In this document: positions 7,899 through 17,840 of the stretch, piece by piece
Layout of the letters: each line of letters begins with the position of its first letter
How positions within the stretch are numbered: the stretch's first letter is position 1
DNA from: Paenibacillus sp. LS1
GTDB taxonomy: Bacteria; Bacillota; Bacilli; Paenibacillales; Paenibacillaceae
DNA length: 64,000 nt
Reading direction: 5' to 3'
Assembly (NCBI RefSeq): GCF_026013365.1
Contig: NZ_JAPDOE010000016.1
Location: 31,908-95,907, forward strand
Translations under genes and position numbers: made by a program
The notes under the pieces: generated by a model
Database searches by the model: none
What the model was told of the DNA's origin: nothing
What the model saw: the letters and a program-made list of their open reading frames with translations, nothing else

Positions 7899-9464
7899 TC
7901 AACGTTCTACTCCCGTTTTTGGATTCCAACGGAAGGTTGCTGCCGATTGGGAAGGCAGTACATATTGAAATGAATCTCCTTCCATAACTACATTAAAGGA
8001 AACTTCTACCTCACCCGTGTTAGCTGCAACCAGCACGATCGTTCCATCCGGATTGCGGAAAGCTACGTTCTCGATCTTGCCTTGTTCTTGTGAGGAATCG
8101 ATCCTTACGGCTCCCGGACGTACATAACGACTGATGTGTCCTAGCGTATAATATTCGACATTTCTAGTGATTTCATCACGCTCCGGGTCAATCGTCACAA
8201 CCCCACGGCAGTTCTCACAGCCACCGTTCGTGGGACCCCCTTGTGGATTGAGTGCAATGTTCCAGAGCAGCACATTCTTCGCCCAGTTGCGCGGCGCACC
8301 AATGATAAGATTGGACATCTGCCAGCTCAGATTCTCGCCAAAATCAGCACTCCACTCCCCACCACTGCATTCGGTAAAATAAATATGTTTGTCCGGGAAG
8401 CGATCATGTACTTCCGACATGGCAGATGGATCACCTGCATAACAGTGGAAAGCAGATCCATCGATATAATCAGCAGCCTGCTCATCACCGAGCACCTTGC
8501 TGGTATATTCGATCGCCTGATCCCAGTTATGATCATAAGCGATGATTCGCGTATCAAGTCCCGCATCTTGTAGCGCCGGGCCGAAATAATCCCGAATGAA
8601 CATGGCTTGTTCTTCGGCGCCCATACTCATACTCGGATATTTATCCGAGGTGAACTCCGGTTCATTTTGCAACGTGATCCCGTAGATGGGAATGCCCTTC
8701 GCCTGATAAGCTTCGATATATTTCACAAAATATCTCGCGTACGCTTCATACACCTGGGGATCGCTATAATCCAGATACCAGCCGTTAGTGGTCTTCTCCC
8801 CATACTTCATCCAAGCCGGGGCCGTCCACGGTGTGCCCAGCACTTTAAGATCCGGTTTCAAACCAGCTACACGCTCCAGCATATTCACAACTTCCTGATC
8901 TTTATCGATTGAAAAGTGTTGCATGTCATAATCGGTTCCGGACTCGATATCATCATAGGTATAACTTGAAGCCACTCCTGATTCATCCACAGAATAGTCG
9001 GAAGCGCCAATTGTATGACGCACCATATCCATGTTCAGCCCTTCCGTCGTAAAAAGTTCCTTCAGCAGTTGCTCTTGCTGCTCCACTGGAAGCTGATTAA
9101 TCAGATGTGCTGACGAACCCGTCATCGCTGCGCCAAATCCATCCATGGTCTGATACGTCTTGTCCGGATCAATCTGTATGGTAAACTCGGACGAAGATGT
9201 ATCTGACTCCTGCGTTGCAGAATCTGAAGTGCTTGTGTCTGCATCATGGTGTTCCGTAATTGGAATAGGCTTCTGTGGTGTAAGCAGATTTTGCTGATCT
9301 CCCGTGGTTAACCAGACTTCAGCCGCTGTCTGTTTGTCCGCAATCGGTGGAGGAATGGATTGTTCATTTCGGTTGAGGATAAGCCAGATTCCTGCACCGA
9401 CACAACAAACAGCGATTAACAGAATGATCCATCGTTTGGGATGCTCTCGCCAGCCCATGTTCAT
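7899..9464 (-). CDS. Secreted or membrane-anchored GH30 beta-glycosidase
   Basis: A glycoside hydrolase family 30 enzyme of 521 residues. An N-terminal hydrophobic helix (about 13-31) serves as signal or anchor; residues 32-95 are a Ser/Thr/Asp-rich linker. The (beta/alpha)8 domain starts with QTMDGFGAAMTGSSA. The acid/base is E268 in TLQNEPEF and the nucleophile E365 in YFTECSGGEWS, the expected GH30 spacing; the C-terminal beta domain is short. GH30 members act as glucosylceramidases, endo-beta-1,6-glucanases or xylanases; the motifs look most like the glucosylceramidase/1,6-glucanase subfamilies. It lies just after the GH3 gene on the same strand but a terminator separates them, so read-through would be partial. 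Start ATG at 9464 follows GGAGAG. Confidence 0.88.
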   Translation of the reverse strand: MNMGWREHPKRWIILLIAVCCVGAGIWLILNRNEQSIPPPIADKQTAAEVWLTTGDQQNLLTPQKPIPITEHHDADTSTSDSATQESDTSSSEFTIQIDPDKTYQTMDGFGAAMTGSSAHLINQLPVEQQEQLLKELFTTEGLNMDMVRHTIGASDYSVDESGVASSYTYDDIESGTDYDMQHFSIDKDQEVVNMLERVAGLKPDLKVLGTPWTAPAWMKYGEKTTNGWYLDYSDPQVYEAYARYFVKYIEAYQAKGIPIYGITLQNEPEFTSDKYPSMSMGAEEQAMFIRDYFGPALQDAGLDTRIIAYDHNWDQAIEYTSKVLGDEQAADYIDGSAFHCYAGDPSAMSEVHDRFPDKHIYFTECSGGEWSADFGENLSWQMSNLIIGAPRNWAKNVLLWNIALNPQGGPTNGGCENCRGVVTIDPERDEITRNVEYYTLGHISRYVRPGAVRIDSSQEQGKIENVAFRNPDGTIVLVAANTGEVEVSFNVVMEGDSFQYVLPSQSAATFRWNPKTGVER

Positions 9465-9494
9465 CTCGCTTCACTCTCCTTCCATTGTGAAAAA

Positions 9495-9518
9495 AGCCGC
9501 GGCCATTCGGCCACGACT
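9495..9518 (-). terminator. Intrinsic terminator between GH3 and GH30
   Basis: Minus-strand stem of 10 bp (9518-9509 with 9504-9495, two G-U pairs), four-base loop, then TTTTTT. It lies 26 bases past the GH3 stop. Confidence 0.75.
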
Positions 9519-9544
9519 CATTTTCAATCTCCCTTATTGCACTT

Positions 9545-12256
9545 TTATTTACCGGATTTGCTTCCGATATTCACACTGCCTGTCAGACGGATATCATCCG
9601 ATGCACTGCCAACATACACTTGGACTTTACCCTTAGGCATTACCCATTCATGCGATGTTTCATCCCAGTAGGACAATGCGCTGCGATCCAGTTGAATGTT
9701 AACCCGTTGTTGCTTGCCTGCCTTCAGATCGACCTTCGCCCAGCCAGCAAGTTGTTTCTCTGGTGTCTCAACTTTGGTTGGCAGATTGCCGACATAGACC
9801 TGTACAACTTCTGCACCGGCAACTTTACCGGTATTGCGCAGGTTCAGGGATACTTCTACGGTTTCTTTGTCCCCTTTGCCTGTGTTTTTCACATGCAGAT
9901 TACGATAATTAAAATCGGTATACGACAGTCCGTGTCCAAAGGCGAACGCCGGTGTCATGCCTTCTTTGTCATATCCTTTGTACCCTACAAAGATACCCTC
10001 GGAGTAGTTACCCACCCCATTCACACCTGGGAATTGTTCCGCAGTGGATACAGGGGTCTGTGAATCATCTGATGGGAACGTCACTGGCAACTTACCAGAT
10101 GGATTCACATCACCGAACAGCACACGTGCTACAGCATTACCTTGTTCCTGACCTGCGTACCAAGCCTGAACGATGGATGGCACTTCTTTTTGCCAGGAGT
10201 CCATTTCGACAGCGCGACCACTCATTTGCACCACGATCGTTTTCGGATTGGCTGCCGCTACTTTGCGAATCAGCTGCTCCTGATTATTTGGCAGTTCCAG
10301 ATCAGAACGGTCTACATAACCTTCACTGTCATACGTACGTGTTACCACGACGGCAACATCTGATTTTTTCGCCAGATCGACTGCTTTTTGCATTTTGATA
10401 TCCACAGCGTCTTCTGGAGCTTCCCAGCCGAAACGAACCTGTGCGCCCATATCATGATTGGACTGTACCGGGAAATCCGTACGATACTCAATTCGAATAT
10501 TGTGGGACTCGCCTTCTTTGAACGTGATTTCTTTCTTGGTTGTACTCAGTGTTTCACCTTGATTGTCTACGAGTAACTCATCATCCACATACAGTTTCGC
10601 AGAACCAAGACTCGTCAGGGACAGTTTATATTCACCCGTTTGAGGAGCCGTAATTGCCCCTGTCCAACGAGCGGACATTTTGGCATTGAACTTCGTTGGT
10701 GTCACTGGAAGCTTGGAAGATTGTGCATTGAAACCTTCATAGTTGTAGAATCCAAGATTCATGTTGACCTGATGATCTGTACGTACCAGAGAAGGGTTAC
10801 CCTCCATATCTTTATTCGTCCAGTATTCAGCACGCAGACCGTATTCCGCCCGATCTGTACCATAGTCTCTTTCACTTTCCTGAGCATCCCCAGGTGATAA
10901 AAGAGTGGAAGGTACGGCCGACGGTCCATTAAATGCATCTCCTGCGGAGATTGGATCGGTTCCGGCTGCATATTTGACATCCACACCGTTACCGGCACGG
11001 TTACGAATGCCTTGCAGTGGACTTACGGTATACGTCGGGTTAACCAGACTGCTACCTCCACCAGCAGCCGATGCATTATCTGCATCCGGTCCGATGACAG
11101 CGATCGATTTCACATTTTTCTTGGAAAGCGGCAGCGTATTATCGTTGTTTTGCAAAAGAACCATGCTCTCTTCTGCAATTTCACGTGCCTGTTTGCCGTC
11201 TTTCTTGGCATTGATTTGTGTATTCGTTACAGGGTTATCGAACAGCCCTTTATCAAACATTTGAAGCAAAATGCGTCTAACCTTCTCATCAATGGTTTGT
11301 TCACTGACTTCGCCATTGTTCACGGCCTCCAGCAGTTTATCTCCCCATTTGCCGTAAGGCTCTCCAGGTGTCTCCAGATCCAGACCCGCATTGGCGGACT
11401 TGGCTGTGCTGAAGTTTGCACCGTAGTCACTCATGACGAACCCTTCGAAGCCAAACTGATCGCGAAGGACATCCGTCAGCATCTCCTTGTTCTCACAAGC
11501 ATATGTACCGTTCACCTGGTTAAATGAGCACATGGCCGAACCGAGATCCGCTTTTTCGACCATCGCCTGAAACGGACGTGCATAGACTTCCTGGATGGCA
11601 CGTTCGCTGGCTGTTGCATTGGTCGTGAAACGCTCCGTCTCCTGGTTGTTCAGGATATAGTGCTTCGCAGTAGCGATAACCGGATTGCTTTGAATCCCGT
11701 TCACATACGCTGCACCCATGCCGGAAGCCAGCAATGGATCTTCCCCGAGCGATTCAAAGTTCCGGGAACCCCATGGTGTACGTGCAATGTCCAGCCCAGG
11801 ACCAAGCACTACATTATGTGTTGTATCATGTGCTTCCTGACCGATCAGATCACCATATTTCTTGGCAAGATCGGTATCCCAGGAAGCCGCAAGCGCGATG
11901 GGTGCAGGCAATGCCGTGGACTTTTTGTCCTGCACATCCGGGTTAGCCACACGCACTCCTGCGGGCCCGTCTGCCATCTGTAACGCAGGAATGCCAAGGC
12001 GCTCCAATCCATCATTATAGAAACCATAATAGTTATTGACTTTACCGGTTACGAATCCAACTTTCTCCTCCAGCGTCATCTCCTTGAGCAGCAGCTCGGT
12101 GCGTTCCTCCGCAGACAAGGATTTGTTCATCCAAGGTCGATTAGCCCCAGATTCCGCCTCCGCGGCGAAGGCGTGTAGCGGCATAGCCGCAACCGCCACG
12201 ATGATTAATAGCATAAACCATCGTTTGAGGAAAATCAGATTGAGTCTTCTGTTCAT
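9545..12256 (-). CDS. Secreted GH3 beta-glucosidase with PA14 insert
   Basis: A family 3 glycoside hydrolase of 903 residues. Signal peptide 1-32 ends at AFA-AEA. The (beta/alpha)8 domain follows (about 45-370) with ATAKHYILNNQE near 195 and the nucleophile D277 in GFVMSDYGA. The alpha/beta sandwich begins near 390 (ESMVLLQNND) and is split by a PA14 domain (about 510-650: LRAEYWTNKDMEG, SARWTGAITAPQTGEY, KLYVDDELL), as in other carbohydrate-binding PA14-inserted GH3 enzymes. The fibronectin-like C-terminal domain (GLSYTDFNY, VAGAEVVQVYV) is complete. The enzyme removes terminal beta-glucosyl residues outside the cell. I chose the ATG at 12256 with AAGGAGAG eight bases upstream; the longer frame from 12319 lacks one. 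It probably works with the GH30 enzyme. Confidence 0.92.
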   Translation of the reverse strand: MNRRLNLIFLKRWFMLLIIVAVAAMPLHAFAAEAESGANRPWMNKSLSAEERTELLLKEMTLEEKVGFVTGKVNNYYGFYNDGLERLGIPALQMADGPAGVRVANPDVQDKKSTALPAPIALAASWDTDLAKKYGDLIGQEAHDTTHNVVLGPGLDIARTPWGSRNFESLGEDPLLASGMGAAYVNGIQSNPVIATAKHYILNNQETERFTTNATASERAIQEVYARPFQAMVEKADLGSAMCSFNQVNGTYACENKEMLTDVLRDQFGFEGFVMSDYGANFSTAKSANAGLDLETPGEPYGKWGDKLLEAVNNGEVSEQTIDEKVRRILLQMFDKGLFDNPVTNTQINAKKDGKQAREIAEESMVLLQNNDNTLPLSKKNVKSIAVIGPDADNASAAGGGSSLVNPTYTVSPLQGIRNRAGNGVDVKYAAGTDPISAGDAFNGPSAVPSTLLSPGDAQESERDYGTDRAEYGLRAEYWTNKDMEGNPSLVRTDHQVNMNLGFYNYEGFNAQSSKLPVTPTKFNAKMSARWTGAITAPQTGEYKLSLTSLGSAKLYVDDELLVDNQGETLSTTKKEITFKEGESHNIRIEYRTDFPVQSNHDMGAQVRFGWEAPEDAVDIKMQKAVDLAKKSDVAVVVTRTYDSEGYVDRSDLELPNNQEQLIRKVAAANPKTIVVQMSGRAVEMDSWQKEVPSIVQAWYAGQEQGNAVARVLFGDVNPSGKLPVTFPSDDSQTPVSTAEQFPGVNGVGNYSEGIFVGYKGYDKEGMTPAFAFGHGLSYTDFNYRNLHVKNTGKGDKETVEVSLNLRNTGKVAGAEVVQVYVGNLPTKVETPEKQLAGWAKVDLKAGKQQRVNIQLDRSALSYWDETSHEWVMPKGKVQVYVGSASDDIRLTGSVNIGSKSGK

Positions 12257-12539
12257 GTTGTAAGCTCTCCTTCTCTCTTGATCATTTTTCTTGTGCACAT
12301 ATTGAATACATGTATACAAGGGAATGCAAACTAGCTTGATCCCAGTCTTTCAAGCATTCAGGTCGTCCTGCACATGGCTTCTGAAACTGCAGCCTGCAAG
12401 CAAGTCAGCAGATTTCGCTTCCTAACGTTAACCGACCTGATTGTGAATTACATCCCCTTAAATTTGGTAAAAGACCGTTTGGAGCGAGCCTAGTTCTTTG
12501 GAATCACCACATTCATAATTCATATAACAAAACAAGAAA

Positions 12540-12586
12540 ACAAATTATTTACATTTCCGTAACTATTTTCGAACAAATTATTTACT
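12540..12586. repeat. Paired ACAAATTATTTAC direct repeat upstream of GH3
   Basis: The 13-base word occurs at 12540 and again at 12573, 33 bases apart, or about three helical turns. It lies in the 589-base gap 12257-12845 that holds the GH3 upstream region. Such spacing suits a regulator binding two sites on one face of the DNA. The rest of the gap shows no gene; only the terminator at 12806-12825 is clear. Confidence 0.35.
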
Positions 12587-12805
12587 TTTAAAAACAGTCG
12601 GTTCGACCCACTCCCGATCAACCAATTAATGCAATTAATTATCAGATTAAGGAATATGCCGACACGCTCTGGGTCCTAAGTCTATTTGAAACCGGAACCA
12701 ATCCGCCCCATTGAAATATCCGAAAATATAAAAGCAACTGAAGTCCCTTTTAACAGGTTCTTCAGCTGCCTTTATGTTGGAATTTCTCCAGATTAACAAA
12801 TAAAA

Positions 12806-12825
12806 AACCGCCCTACGGGGCGGTT
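12806..12825 (-). terminator. Intrinsic terminator of the DUF5724/DUF4132 operon
   Basis: Minus-strand 8-bp GC-rich stem (12825-12818 with 12813-12806), four-base loop and a run of six T. It lies 20 bases past the stop of the giant gene. Confidence 0.85.
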
Positions 12826-12845
12826 CAATTCTAGTTCGTTCATTT

Positions 12846-15800
12846 CTAGTTTTGTAACTGTGCAAGAATCTGCGGGTCCTTAATCTTCTTATCTTCGGCG
12901 AGCAACATCACCTTGGACAGAATCTCAGCCGTTCTCGGATCTTCATCGAGGAATGGCAGGAAGATTCGGCCCCGATGCTGACTGTGCACCGGTACGATAT
13001 GAAGTGCACCTGTGGCCTGTTTGAACACATTACCACTACCCAGATGAACAGCATACTCACCCAATTCACCATCAATCCGTGCGTAGTTCCCATCCAGACG
13101 CACATTGTCGATCTTCAGCAGACGCAACGACTCATTCACAATGACGTGACGCATCTCGATTGTTGTCAGGCTGGCTTCCGGATCTACGCCTCCCACATGT
13201 GCAACGCTGACCACCAGATCGATATCACGCATGACTTCCGAGAAGAACGTAAGCGGCACATCTTGCAGCGCTACAGGTTTGTAGGTCTTGCGATCATAGA
13301 ATTGCACCGTCTCCAGCGTTGGTGCCTCGGTATCTGCCGGTGAGAACCAATCCGCCATCGCATAGAGATTCGCGATCAGATTGTGCTCGTAGCTTACCTT
13401 CTGCAGACCTTCTTCATAACTGACCGTCCATTGGCGTCCTTTAAGCAGAGCTACTGCTTTTTTCGGTTGAATCTGGTACCCGGCATATCGGCGGGACACC
13501 GTACCATTAGCCAATTCGTCCTCGTTAGGAAGATACAGCTCACGGAATACCTGCTTGAATGGCTGACGCTCCTGACGGGTGAACAGATCCCGCTGGAATT
13601 CACTCCAGCTTCCGCTCTGATGCAGATGAAGCGGATGAGCAATCAGCAGTTGATCCTGCTCTGTTAATGCCTGGATCGTGCCCTCTGGTCCTGGAGCAAG
13701 CAAACCGCTAGACGATACATCGAATCTTCCCGTCTTGTCACCTGACTGGAATACAAGTGTTCTTACCAGCGGATGGATGACTGGATTTTGCATTAGACTG
13801 GCTATTTCCTGACGTGTAAAGGATGTTCCAGCAGTCATCGAACGTTCCAGCTCCTGTCGTGCCCGGCGATACTGGTCCACGAGATCCGATTTCAGCTCTT
13901 TCAGTTCAGCGATATATCCGTCTTTTTTGAACCGGGCAGGTACAGATTTGAGTGTCTTCCCTTTGCTAACGATAACCATCTCGGGTTGGCCTTCCTCATC
14001 AATGACCAATTGAGCTGTGGTGTCAGCATCCAATGCATGAGGTTCAAAGAAAGATTTCATCTCATCCAACTTACGTGCTTCCATGTCCCACATCAGCCGC
14101 GTAACATCGGCATAGCCTGCATTACGGGCAAGGTTACCAAGTGCAATCTGCGATACCACACCTTCACTGGCACGGCGCTGTGCACCGAATTGTTTGCTCT
14201 GCATCAGAAACTTTTGAATGAAGTCGTATCGCTCACGCAGATCCTGTTCCCGATTTACGGCGAATGGAATCAAACTGTAGGTTAACAAATGATCTTTGTT
14301 TCGCTTGTCTGACACGGATTCACGCATGTCGTCCAGACGAAGCTTGCCAAGTGCAGCATCCGCGAACAATTGGGATCTGCGGTGATTGGCTCCCCCGGAA
14401 ATGTACTTGGCGCAATCGTATAACAGATTGAACCGTTCCTCCCCGACAGCAGCATAGGCCTCTTCGAACCAAGCAATATCAAACGCACCTTCATTGAAGT
14501 CTTGTGGTGAGATTGGCGAATAATGGGCCACAATTGTCTCTTTCTCCGCAGTAAAGCGTTCATTGATATGGGCATGGAAGTACCAGGCTGCACTGCGAAG
14601 CCCTTCCCATCCTAGATGTTTCGCAACAATTTCCATCCACTGTGGTGCATACATGGCTGCTTCTAGCAATTTCTTCTCATTCACCGGAAACTTCAGGAGT
14701 AATTCTCCAAGCCGCTTCTCATCTTCTCCATCTCGTGGATGACAATTCTGAATCAGATAACTGAACGTCTCTTTGCGTATTGTATTGTCTCCATAGCTGT
14801 AGATATATCCACGGACAAATGTATCCTGATCCATCGCCGAGACCAGATGTACCCAGTGTTCCATGCCTTCAATTCGATTCAGTTTCATGGCTAGCGTGCT
14901 TACCTCTGTAGAGAGCTCTCCCCGAGTCAGCTCAATCTCCAGAATGCGATCGACCACCGCATCTCGCAATTGAACCAGCTCTGGATCACTCGCGATCCCT
15001 TCTGTACGAGTGGTTGTTAAGTCCCGAATAAATAACAGACGGTTCCCACCGACCAGCACCTGTCGATATATTTCCTGATCATCAATCAGGTTCATTTGGT
15101 ACGCGCGCAGGAAATCTTCAAGTGACAGCAAGGACAACGGTTGACTATTTTCTACAAGACTGGCGAACTGGTAAGCCGTCTGGAAGAAACGTTTGAAGCT
15201 GTCATCGTCATGGATTTTGCTCCGAACCGTATAATTCCATGGCCCCGTTAGAATGTGCAGCATACCCGATTCCTTCTCCAGTCGCTCGGCAGGCATACTT
15301 GCAATAATGGACGCCCACGTTTTCTCTGCGATCTCAAATGTATCCTCCGGATTCGTATCCAAATATGCTGCTGAGATTAGAGAAGTCACCTGATCCTTAT
15401 ACGTTAATGAATCCAGCATCTGCTGTAGCTTTTCGATATCATCCAGAGGATATAGCTGTTCGGTAAACGACTTGCGCCAGCCTTCCATTAACGGAATTTT
15501 CTGCATTTCATCATAGTCATACTGTTCACGGAAATAACTGTAATGATCACCCAAATTGCCATTGAACTCCCGGAGCTGTATAACCATGTATAACTGCATC
15601 AGTTCCACACTACTAAACCTGGCTTGTTGAATATAGTTCTCCCATACGTCATGAAGAGGAAATTGCTCCAGCTGCTTCATTTCATTGCGCTCTGCATACG
15701 GAACCTTTGAGCGAAGGTTCGCTCCAAGTAACAACGTGTCTTTGTAGCCAGCGTAGTACTCCACTTCATACTCATGATCCCTGTGTTCATGCACCAATTC

Positions 15801-17816
15801 ATTGAGCCCCTGCAGGAATGGTCTGATCTTATCCAGAGAGAGCGTAAAGATATCCTTCGGACTGTGGCCTTTGAAGTCACGCTTCTCATCCAGCAATGGC
15901 TCACTTCGCTTCGGATCGAATAAACCAAACCCATTTGCGGCCGTATACCGACTTCCCTGATCCGTCAGCTTGTCGAGCAACTTCTGTTCCTTCGCGGTTG
16001 GCGTCTCAATCAACTGCGCCAATGGCTGCAATTGCTCCTGCTGATCTGCCCGCTCCGGATCTGCCGCAATCTCGGTCAACAATTCGAGCGCACCCAAACG
16101 CTGCAGCTCACTCTTCGCCTGCAAAAGTCGCTTCAGTGAAACCGTCAATTGGTCCACGGGTTGTAGTAACAAAACATGGATGACCTTCTGACGAAGTGAG
16201 CCTGTCTTGAGCTTCATCAACACCTCCATCTGTTTCATCTCTTCAACCGTTAACGTGAGTAGCTTCGCTTTGGAGAGCGCACTTTCCCGATTACTGATAC
16301 TTTTATCAGACAAACTCTCAAACACAAATTGTCTTTGCACCTCATTATCGGGATGCTGAACAAACTGGGACAACAGTTCTCCGCGCAGTTCCGGGCTCAA
16401 ACGGTCCTTGATTGCGATGACTTCCCCGATCCATTCCGGGTCCATATCATAAGCGGCCAGATATAACATTTTCTTCACTACATCATCTGTATCAATCCGG
16501 TAGTGAACATACTCAAGTACACCCGATGGTCCACCTGATCCGCCTTTTGGAATGACAGCCAGCATCTGTTTGAATTGATCAAAGTCCTGACGTCTCAATG
16601 CCTTATCTTCAAGCGCAGGCAATGGCCACACGTAGATGCTACGCTGATTCTCTCCATTCTCGAAACTCCAGTTGTACATATACATGGCATCATAGTTGGT
16701 CACAATCCAGTGCATCAACTCGGTATCCTGCGCCTCCAGGTAACGACGTGCAATGTGCAAACGAAGCTCTCTGTTCTGGCTGTTAGCCAGTACGTATTGG
16801 GCAACAATCTTCTGATATAATTGCCCTTGATCCATAATCTCGATGATCTTGCTCTTCAGTTTATTCTCTTCAATGACCGCTGTCGCCCACAGGCTGATAA
16901 AGAGCTTGTTGGCATTCGCTTCCTGCTGCCAGGATTCGCGTACTTCTGGTTGCACAAGCGCCTCATACGCCTGTTCAATGAGCTGTGCGGCAACACGCTG
17001 ATTGGCTGCTTCTATGCCGATTCCTGTCCATACGGCGAGCGCTCTTACCACCGAACTGAAACGAATCAGGTTGTTGTCGATGATGATTTTTAATATGTAA
17101 ATATAGGCTTCCAGTGTTCCTTCATCCATCCGCTCCACAATGCTTTGGCGCAGCCCTTCCTGCAACCTTGCTGCAACGAGCAGCTCACCCACCATCTGAT
17201 AGGCATCTGCCTGATCGCTCATGAATATGCCTTTGATCATTTCATGGGTTAACAGCGCCGTCTGATTGTCACCATATATAATATCGTGCAGTGCCTGCTT
17301 CATATCTCCGCCCTCATGATCCAGTTCATACGCGATGCAATCCGGCAGTACCGAACGGATCTCATGCAGATAATCCAGCTTGTACTCACGAAGTGATACA
17401 TATTCACTCAGGGAGAAATTCTTCATTTCCATTCGGAACAGTCCCATCAGTTTGCGGATGACCTGTGCTACATGCTGCTCCGGATCCGATGTGCGGAAGG
17501 GCCTGCGTTCATAGTGGTTACTGTATGGGAAACGAGTCGCACGCTCTGCGATATAACGGAATCGTGCAACCAATGACTCACTCGCCAGATGCTGGACTAC
17601 ATCCAATAGTGGCTGAAATAAGGGGTTCTGCGTTTCAGCAGCCAGCTTTCCAAGCAACTTTTCTGTATTCAAAAACATCTTTTCGTCTCCACGCAAATAC
17701 GTAGACCCGGCGATCTCCACAACATAGTTTGCCAGCTCAAGCTGTACCCCTGTTAACGACTTTGCTTTTACCTGCAATTCATCCATATACACCTGTACTT
17801 GTTCTTCCTGATTCAT
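12846..17816 (-). CDS. Giant DUF5724/DUF4132/DUF7737-type protein of unknown function
   Basis: A cytoplasmic protein of 1,656 residues without signal peptide or membrane segments. Most of it is alpha-helical and repeat-like (HEAT-like helices, about 60-1150), matching my memory of DUF5724. A DUF4132 segment follows (about 1400-1500) around SRRYAGYQIQPKKAVALLKGRQW, and the end matches the small C-terminal domain now called DUF7737 (ALHIVPVHSQHRGRIF, LPFLDEDPRTAEILSK). No ATPase or nuclease motif is visible. I start at the ATG at 17816, because the earlier ATG at 17834 lies inside the AGGAGGAG that serves it. The 139-residue gene at 18260 precedes it by 24 bases, so the two form an operon. Family members are known but their job is not. 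Confidence 0.78.
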   Translation of the reverse strand: MNQEEQVQVYMDELQVKAKSLTGVQLELANYVVEIAGSTYLRGDEKMFLNTEKLLGKLAAETQNPLFQPLLDVVQHLASESLVARFRYIAERATRFPYSNHYERRPFRTSDPEQHVAQVIRKLMGLFRMEMKNFSLSEYVSLREYKLDYLHEIRSVLPDCIAYELDHEGGDMKQALHDIIYGDNQTALLTHEMIKGIFMSDQADAYQMVGELLVAARLQEGLRQSIVERMDEGTLEAYIYILKIIIDNNLIRFSSVVRALAVWTGIGIEAANQRVAAQLIEQAYEALVQPEVRESWQQEANANKLFISLWATAVIEENKLKSKIIEIMDQGQLYQKIVAQYVLANSQNRELRLHIARRYLEAQDTELMHWIVTNYDAMYMYNWSFENGENQRSIYVWPLPALEDKALRRQDFDQFKQMLAVIPKGGSGGPSGVLEYVHYRIDTDDVVKKMLYLAAYDMDPEWIGEVIAIKDRLSPELRGELLSQFVQHPDNEVQRQFVFESLSDKSISNRESALSKAKLLTLTVEEMKQMEVLMKLKTGSLRQKVIHVLLLQPVDQLTVSLKRLLQAKSELQRLGALELLTEIAADPERADQQEQLQPLAQLIETPTAKEQKLLDKLTDQGSRYTAANGFGLFDPKRSEPLLDEKRDFKGHSPKDIFTLSLDKIRPFLQGLNELVHEHRDHEYEVEYYAGYKDTLLLGANLRSKVPYAERNEMKQLEQFPLHDVWENYIQQARFSSVELMQLYMVIQLREFNGNLGDHYSYFREQYDYDEMQKIPLMEGWRKSFTEQLYPLDDIEKLQQMLDSLTYKDQVTSLISAAYLDTNPEDTFEIAEKTWASIIASMPAERLEKESGMLHILTGPWNYTVRSKIHDDDSFKRFFQTAYQFASLVENSQPLSLLSLEDFLRAYQMNLIDDQEIYRQVLVGGNRLLFIRDLTTTRTEGIASDPELVQLRDAVVDRILEIELTRGELSTEVSTLAMKLNRIEGMEHWVHLVSAMDQDTFVRGYIYSYGDNTIRKETFSYLIQNCHPRDGEDEKRLGELLLKFPVNEKKLLEAAMYAPQWMEIVAKHLGWEGLRSAAWYFHAHINERFTAEKETIVAHYSPISPQDFNEGAFDIAWFEEAYAAVGEERFNLLYDCAKYISGGANHRRSQLFADAALGKLRLDDMRESVSDKRNKDHLLTYSLIPFAVNREQDLRERYDFIQKFLMQSKQFGAQRRASEGVVSQIALGNLARNAGYADVTRLMWDMEARKLDEMKSFFEPHALDADTTAQLVIDEEGQPEMVIVSKGKTLKSVPARFKKDGYIAELKELKSDLVDQYRRARQELERSMTAGTSFTRQEIASLMQNPVIHPLVRTLVFQSGDKTGRFDVSSSGLLAPGPEGTIQALTEQDQLLIAHPLHLHQSGSWSEFQRDLFTRQERQPFKQVFRELYLPNEDELANGTVSRRYAGYQIQPKKAVALLKGRQWTVSYEEGLQKVSYEHNLIANLYAMADWFSPADTEAPTLETVQFYDRKTYKPVALQDVPLTFFSEVMRDIDLVVSVAHVGGVDPEASLTTIEMRHVIVNESLRLLKIDNVRLDGNYARIDGELGEYAVHLGSGNVFKQATGALHIVPVHSQHRGRIFLPFLDEDPRTAEILSKVMLLAEDKKIKDPQILAQLQN

Positions 17817-17840
17817 CCTGTTCTCCTCCTTCATGACTCT

